From JANWJE01 sp044326545 (GTDB lineage: Bacteria; Chlamydiota; Chlamydiia; Chlamydiales; Parachlamydiaceae), in NCBI GenBank assembly GCA_044326545.1, contig JBIRBM010000004.1, positions 1 through 64,000 of the forward strand: a DNA stretch of 64,000 nucleotides. Reading direction: 5' to 3'. Below are positions 60,686-64,000 of this stretch, in pieces. A program made the position numbers and the translations under genes. The notes under the pieces were generated by a model. The model was given only the letters and a program-made list of their open reading frames with translations. It had not been told where the DNA came from and did not search any database. The first letter of the stretch is position 1, and every line of letters begins with the position of its first letter.

Positions 60686-61705
60686 CTACACATGAAATTG
60701 ATCGCATACAGCTTTGAATTTCATGTGAATCTCTTCCCATTCATTATCAAAACAACTTTGCTCGACCACCCCACACCCGACTCCAATCCGCATACCTGAG
60801 GGGTCCCATTGAATATTGCGAATCCCTACAAGGCATTGACAAACTTGGGCAAGCGAATACTGAAGACCGATGGGCGCTCCATAAAACCCTCTAGGAGTGT
60901 TTTGTTCAAGCTCAAGTAACCATTTGCAGCCAATTTCTCTTGGGAACGCTCCTAAAGCAGGAGTTGGATGCAGCGAGCGAACCATTAAATCAAAGTCAAA
61001 ACGCCCCTTTAATTTAATCTCAATAGGAGTCATCAAATGAATAAGCCTGGGTAATTCCATTAATTGAATGTTGCCCACTTCAATCGTCCCTAAAGATTCT
61101 AGAGCTTGAGAAATTCCTTGAATCACTAATTCATGTTCGTGACGCTGTTTTGGATCTGATAAAAAACTTTTCCGAGATTCAGATGGGTGGCAAGTCCCTG
61201 CAAGAGCCATTGTCCGCACTGTTTTCGACCCTTCCGAGCCCAAGACAAAAAGGGATTCGGGGGTAATCCCCAAGACACCCCTAGATTCATGCCAATGGCC
61301 ATAAAGATGGCCTATTCTTTTTCTTAATGACGTCAAACTACTTTTTAAAGAACATCTTAATCTCACGGTGTCCATTAATGAAGATGTCCGAAAAAAAAGA
61401 TAGGGAACTCCTTTTTGCAAGATTTTTGATGATAATAGCTTTTTTAAGTGATCAAAAGTCCCCTTGAATCTCTCAGGATAATCAACAGTCCATTCACAAC
61501 CATCTAAGTCGAAAGTGGGGTTTAACGCTTCATAAAAGTCGTCCGTTTTCATCTCCATCCAATTTGCGTACTGAAGCCATGGATGGCTTTTTGTTAAAAA
61601 AAAATCGGAAAAATAAAATGCAGGGACGTTAGAATTGATCTCTTGGCCTGTTAATTGCTCAAATTCCCCCCAGCCAACAACAAGCTTATCCTCAGATAAA
61701 CTCAT
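60686..61705 (-). CDS. menF: Isochorismate synthase-like chorismate-utilising enzyme
   Basis: About 339 residues from ATG 61705 (MSLSEDKLVV), 5 bp after GGAG; other in-frame ATGs lie at 61747 and 61795, the latter overlapping holB. Chorismate-binding signature: TMALAGTCHPSE, QRHEHELVIQGI, HPTPALGAFPRE, TPRGFYGAPIG and GVGCGVVEQS. Best match is MenF/EntC-type isochorismate synthase, rather than anthranilate or para-aminobenzoate synthase, because no glutaminase partner is near. First committed step to menaquinone by the classical route, which suits the quinol oxidase here; Chlamydia uses the futalosine route instead. Confidence 0.82.
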   Translation of the reverse strand: MSLSEDKLVVGWGEFEQLTGQEINSNVPAFYFSDFFLTKSHPWLQYANWMEMKTDDFYEALNPTFDLDGCEWTVDYPERFKGTFDHLKKLLSSKILQKGVPYLFFRTSSLMDTVRLRCSLKSSLTSLRKRIGHLYGHWHESRGVLGITPESLFVLGSEGSKTVRTMALAGTCHPSESRKSFLSDPKQRHEHELVIQGISQALESLGTIEVGNIQLMELPRLIHLMTPIEIKLKGRFDFDLMVRSLHPTPALGAFPREIGCKWLLELEQNTPRGFYGAPIGLQYSLAQVCQCLVGIRNIQWDPSGMRIGVGCGVVEQSCFDNEWEEIHMKFKAVCDQFHV

Positions 61706-61755
61706 CATGGCTCCGGATTTCATAAAATCAGTCAAAGAAAAAATCATACAAATAA

Positions 61756-62862
61756 TTAAATCCGATCCAACTTTAAGAATAAATTTTCTAAGCATAAAGC
61801 TAAAGGTGTTGAGCGCTGCAAAGACAAGTAAGCTTCCTCAACAGCTCGATACACTTGATCTAAGGGCTTGAACTCCCCTCTTTGAACCGCTTGTTCTAAT
61901 TGGTTTTTTAAATCGGGGTTAGATAAATCGTGAACCTCTCCCCCCAACAATAAAACCTGCAAATCGCGATACCACGAAATGATTGTATCAAAAGTGATGT
62001 GCGCTTCCCGAGTCAATGCCAATGCCGTTAACCCTTCCATTTCTTTTTCAAGAGCATGCTGTTGCTGGGGTGACAATTGAGCAAAAGACATTTTATTTAA
62101 TTCTTCTTTTGCTGATTCTTCAACCTGCTTCCGTGCGATTTCAACCTGCTCACTGATCAACTCAACCCCCTTCTGTAAAGAACGATAATCAGGAAAAAGC
62201 CCTTGCAAAAAGACATTAAGAAGCGCTGTCCGTCCAGGATCTCCATGTAGAGCTAATTTAATGGCCTGTCCAAGCGATCCTTGCGCTTGACGAACTATTT
62301 TGTGGTGTGTCATATCATCAGATGGGTATTTCTCTTTAAGAAAATCGGTGATCTCTTTATCTGAAAGCAATTTAAAATGAAGTGTGCTGCAGCGTGAGAT
62401 AATCGTGGGAAGCAAAGATTGAGCAGAGCGGCTAATCAAAATGATCAATGTCCGCGCAGGAGGCTCCTCAAATGTTTTAAGGAGGGCATTGGCACTATAA
62501 CTCAACATGCGATCAGCATCATGGATAATAAAAACCTTCCAACTTGCCTCATAAGGAGGTAGATAGACCTCATCGCTTAATTGACGCATGGATTGAATAC
62601 TATGTAGCCCAAGTTTTCCTTCCGGGCGGTAAAAATGAAGGTCAGGATGATGTCCACTTGCAATTTTGCGAGAATGATCTGCCTCTGGATCATACGCTTT
62701 CATGATGGATGCTGCAAGCGCCGTGGCAAATAAGCTTTTTCCAACTCCATCAGGACCGGCAAATAACAAGGCATGACCCATCGCCCTTTTGGCGATCATC
62801 CTCTCAAGCTGCCGTTTAATTTCATCATTTCCAATAAGTTGAGAAAAACAGGTGGGAATCAT
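61756..62862 (-). CDS. holB: DNA polymerase III delta prime subunit
   Basis: 368 residues. Clamp-loader AAA+ fold: FAGPDGVGKSLFATALAAS (Walker A), KVFIIHDADRMLSYSANALL (Walker B and sensor region), KTFEEPPARTLIIL and ISRCSTLHFKLL (SRC motif). The zinc Cys cluster of DnaX is absent, as expected of delta prime. Matches CT187 beside tmk in C. trachomatis. Overlap with menF at its 3' end is only apparent. Confidence 0.92.
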   Translation of the reverse strand: MIPTCFSQLIGNDEIKRQLERMIAKRAMGHALLFAGPDGVGKSLFATALAASIMKAYDPEADHSRKIASGHHPDLHFYRPEGKLGLHSIQSMRQLSDEVYLPPYEASWKVFIIHDADRMLSYSANALLKTFEEPPARTLIILISRSAQSLLPTIISRCSTLHFKLLSDKEITDFLKEKYPSDDMTHHKIVRQAQGSLGQAIKLALHGDPGRTALLNVFLQGLFPDYRSLQKGVELISEQVEIARKQVEESAKEELNKMSFAQLSPQQQHALEKEMEGLTALALTREAHITFDTIISWYRDLQVLLLGGEVHDLSNPDLKNQLEQAVQRGEFKPLDQVYRAVEEAYLSLQRSTPLALCLENLFLKLDRI

Positions 62863-62888
62863 GAGTGTTTATTTAAGTATATTGCTCT

Positions 62889-63557
62889 TTAGTTCCGTAA
62901 AAGAAAGAATCTTTCAAGAGCTGAAATTGCCTCTTTTCTCACCCTTTCTTGGGACTGAGCAGCATTGATTGTGTAAATACGTAAAGGGTCTTTCTTCGCT
63001 AATGCTTCAAAAGATTCTTGAATTTTCTTGTGAAAAGCAAGAGCTTCCGATTCAATTCTATCTAGCTCTCCGCTTGCTGCGTGTTCTTTTCCAAGATTGC
63101 GTGAACGAGCCAATCCAATCGAGGGGGGAACATCTAAAAATAAAGTGAGTTGTGGACAAACCGAACCACAAATCAAATGACAAAGGTTTTCAACAGACTC
63201 AATCCCTAATCCGCGGGCTCCCCCCTGATAGGCAATTGTCGAATCATTAAAACGGTCGCATAGAACGACATGGCCGGCCTCTAAAGCGGGAAGAATTTTT
63301 TCATGAATATGCTGTGCACGGGCCGCTAAAAAAAGCAATAACTCTGCTTGTCTGTGAATGGCGATAGCCTCGTTGTGTTGCAGAACTAAATCACGAATCA
63401 TCTCCCCCAAGATTGTCCCCCCCGGTTCACGCGTGATCAACACGTCAAAACCTTGATCGGTCAAATAAAGGGCGAGCTGATGAAGAAGGGTCGTTTTACC
63501 AGACCCTTCCCCCCCTTCCAATGTAATAAAGCGCCCCTTAAAAGGCAACGTTGTCAT
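62889..63557 (-). CDS. tmk: Thymidylate kinase
   Basis: 222 residues. P-loop LEGGEGSGKTTLL, substrate block REPGGTILGEMIRDL, CDRFNDSTIAYQGGARGL (DR-Y/F motif) and a lid region with Arg (LARSRNLGKEH). Converts dTMP to dTDP. ATG overlaps the gyrA TGA (ATGA); holB follows 26 bp later. Order gyrA-tmk-holB is as in Chlamydia. Confidence 0.96.
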   Translation of the reverse strand: MTTLPFKGRFITLEGGEGSGKTTLLHQLALYLTDQGFDVLITREPGGTILGEMIRDLVLQHNEAIAIHRQAELLLFLAARAQHIHEKILPALEAGHVVLCDRFNDSTIAYQGGARGLGIESVENLCHLICGSVCPQLTLFLDVPPSIGLARSRNLGKEHAASGELDRIESEALAFHKKIQESFEALAKKDPLRIYTINAAQSQERVRKEAISALERFFLLRN

Positions 63558-64000
63558 AAAGGACCTGATTCTTGTTCTTCAGACGCAACCTGCTCATCCA
63601 CCATTGGATTCTCTTCGATTGGCGCAAGCTCTTGAAGAGACAATTCAACTGCGGAGTTGTCTGCAAACGTTTCGATCTCTTCACCGCCCTCAATTTTTTG
63701 AATGGCAACCAGGTAGTCGCCTTCCCTTAAATTGGCCAATTTCACTCCCTGTGTATTACGCCCCATGACACGCAACCCACGCATGCTAATGCGGACAGTT
63801 TGCCCTGTAGAAGAGATCATAATCATTCCCTGATCATCTGTGACACACAAAGCACCGACAACATTTCCATTTCGATCACTTGTAATAATTGAACGAACTC
63901 CCACCCCTCCTCGTTTGGTTTGCCGAAAATCTTCAACATGAGAACGTTTTCCAAAACCATTTTCGCAAACAATAAGGACTGATTCATCTCCATTCACGAC
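63554..64000 (-). CDS. gyrA: DNA gyrase subunit A, C-terminal part (partial)
   Basis: The last 148 codons only; the gene runs off the right edge. These are beta-pinwheel DNA-wrapping blades: MISSTGQTVRISMRGLRVMG, RNTQGVKLANL and an altered GyrA-box, QTKRGGVGV (usual QRRGGKG). Ends with a short acidic tail rich in Glu. ATGA overlap with tmk. Identity supported by the chlamydial order gyrA-tmk-holB. Confidence 0.9.
   Translation of the reverse strand, partial: VVNGDESVLIVCENGFGKRSHVEDFRQTKRGGVGVRSIITSDRNGNVVGALCVTDDQGMIMISSTGQTVRISMRGLRVMGRNTQGVKLANLREGDYLVAIQKIEGGEEIETFADNSAVELSLQELAPIEENPMVDEQVASEEQESGPL

Noticed and set aside
1..64000. tRNA, rRNA, tmRNA or riboswitch
   Set aside because: Scanning the gaps by eye showed no T-loop or conserved core. 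A covariance search would be decisive.

Overview
The window looks like part of the chromosome of an environmental ('chlamydia-like', Parachlamydiales-type) chlamydia. The clearest evidence is gene order shared with Chlamydia. On the right edge are gyrA, tmk and holB (cf. CT189-CT188-CT187). In the middle lie hflX and a phnP-like gene, a D-amino-acid-dehydrogenase-like FAD enzyme, and mdh (cf. CT379, CT380, CT375, CT376). Genes that Chlamydiaceae lack (cytochrome bo oxidase, complex I membrane arm, citrate synthase, chorismate-utilising MenF) point away from Chlamydia itself and towards Waddlia/Parachlamydia-like lineages. Genus is not resolved. No tRNA, rRNA, CRISPR array, transposase or prophage gene was recognised.

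Layout. 1-6050 (- strand): a 1912-residue secreted RHS/YD-repeat protein with a hydrolase-like C-terminal tip, overlapped by 4 bp with a partly contained small lipoprotein-like gene. 6336-8689: two tandem paralogous proteins of unknown role with a degenerate ATP-cone-like region, then a Nudix hydrolase. 8704-13433: cyoABCDE, quinol oxidase plus heme O synthase. 13752-23499: lineage-specific genes (two collagen-like secreted proteins, an enlarged NadD-like protein, a 1388-residue helical protein, DedA and HdeD membrane proteins, a secreted ATP-grasp-like protein). 23605-27949: a DevCAB/MacB-like ABC exporter with a NodT-type outer-membrane lipoprotein. 28042-35091 (- strand): nuoHIJKLMN. 35271-38713 (- strand): radC, hflX, phnP-like and an unknown membrane protein, almost all joined by ATGA overlaps. 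39152-44620: FAD oxidase, hypotheticals, a 42-residue basic protein gene, and mdh-gltA. 44812-53700: a 929-residue protein with hydrophobic hairpins, a coiled coil and an OTU-protease-like C-terminus, unknown genes, adk, a long gene-poor gap, and a membrane-anchored MutS-like ATPase. 53796-64000: RlmI-like methyltransferase, PEBP protein, outer-membrane protein, secreted cyclophilin, a catalytically degenerate dihydroorotase-like protein, TyrP-type permease, menF, holB, tmk and gyrA.

How it works together. NADH from the TCA enzymes (mdh, gltA) can feed complex I (nuo), quinone (menF suggests a chorismate-derived menaquinone branch) and the cyo quinol oxidase, so the cell probably has its own proton-pumping respiration. 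The rest has the flavour of host or neighbour interaction: secreted or very large lineage-specific proteins, a tripartite exporter and collagen-like surface proteins.

The intergenic DNA holds several dispersed inverted-repeat families: a MITE-like element with 19-bp terminal repeats, a 48-bp hairpin whose two copies covary, a family built on CTTACNCACC, and a family built on AGAACCTGTTCAAA. They occur mostly at the 3' ends of genes and between convergent genes. They and the unknown proteins are the main targets of the hunt section. All functional calls come from reading motifs by eye; no database search was run.
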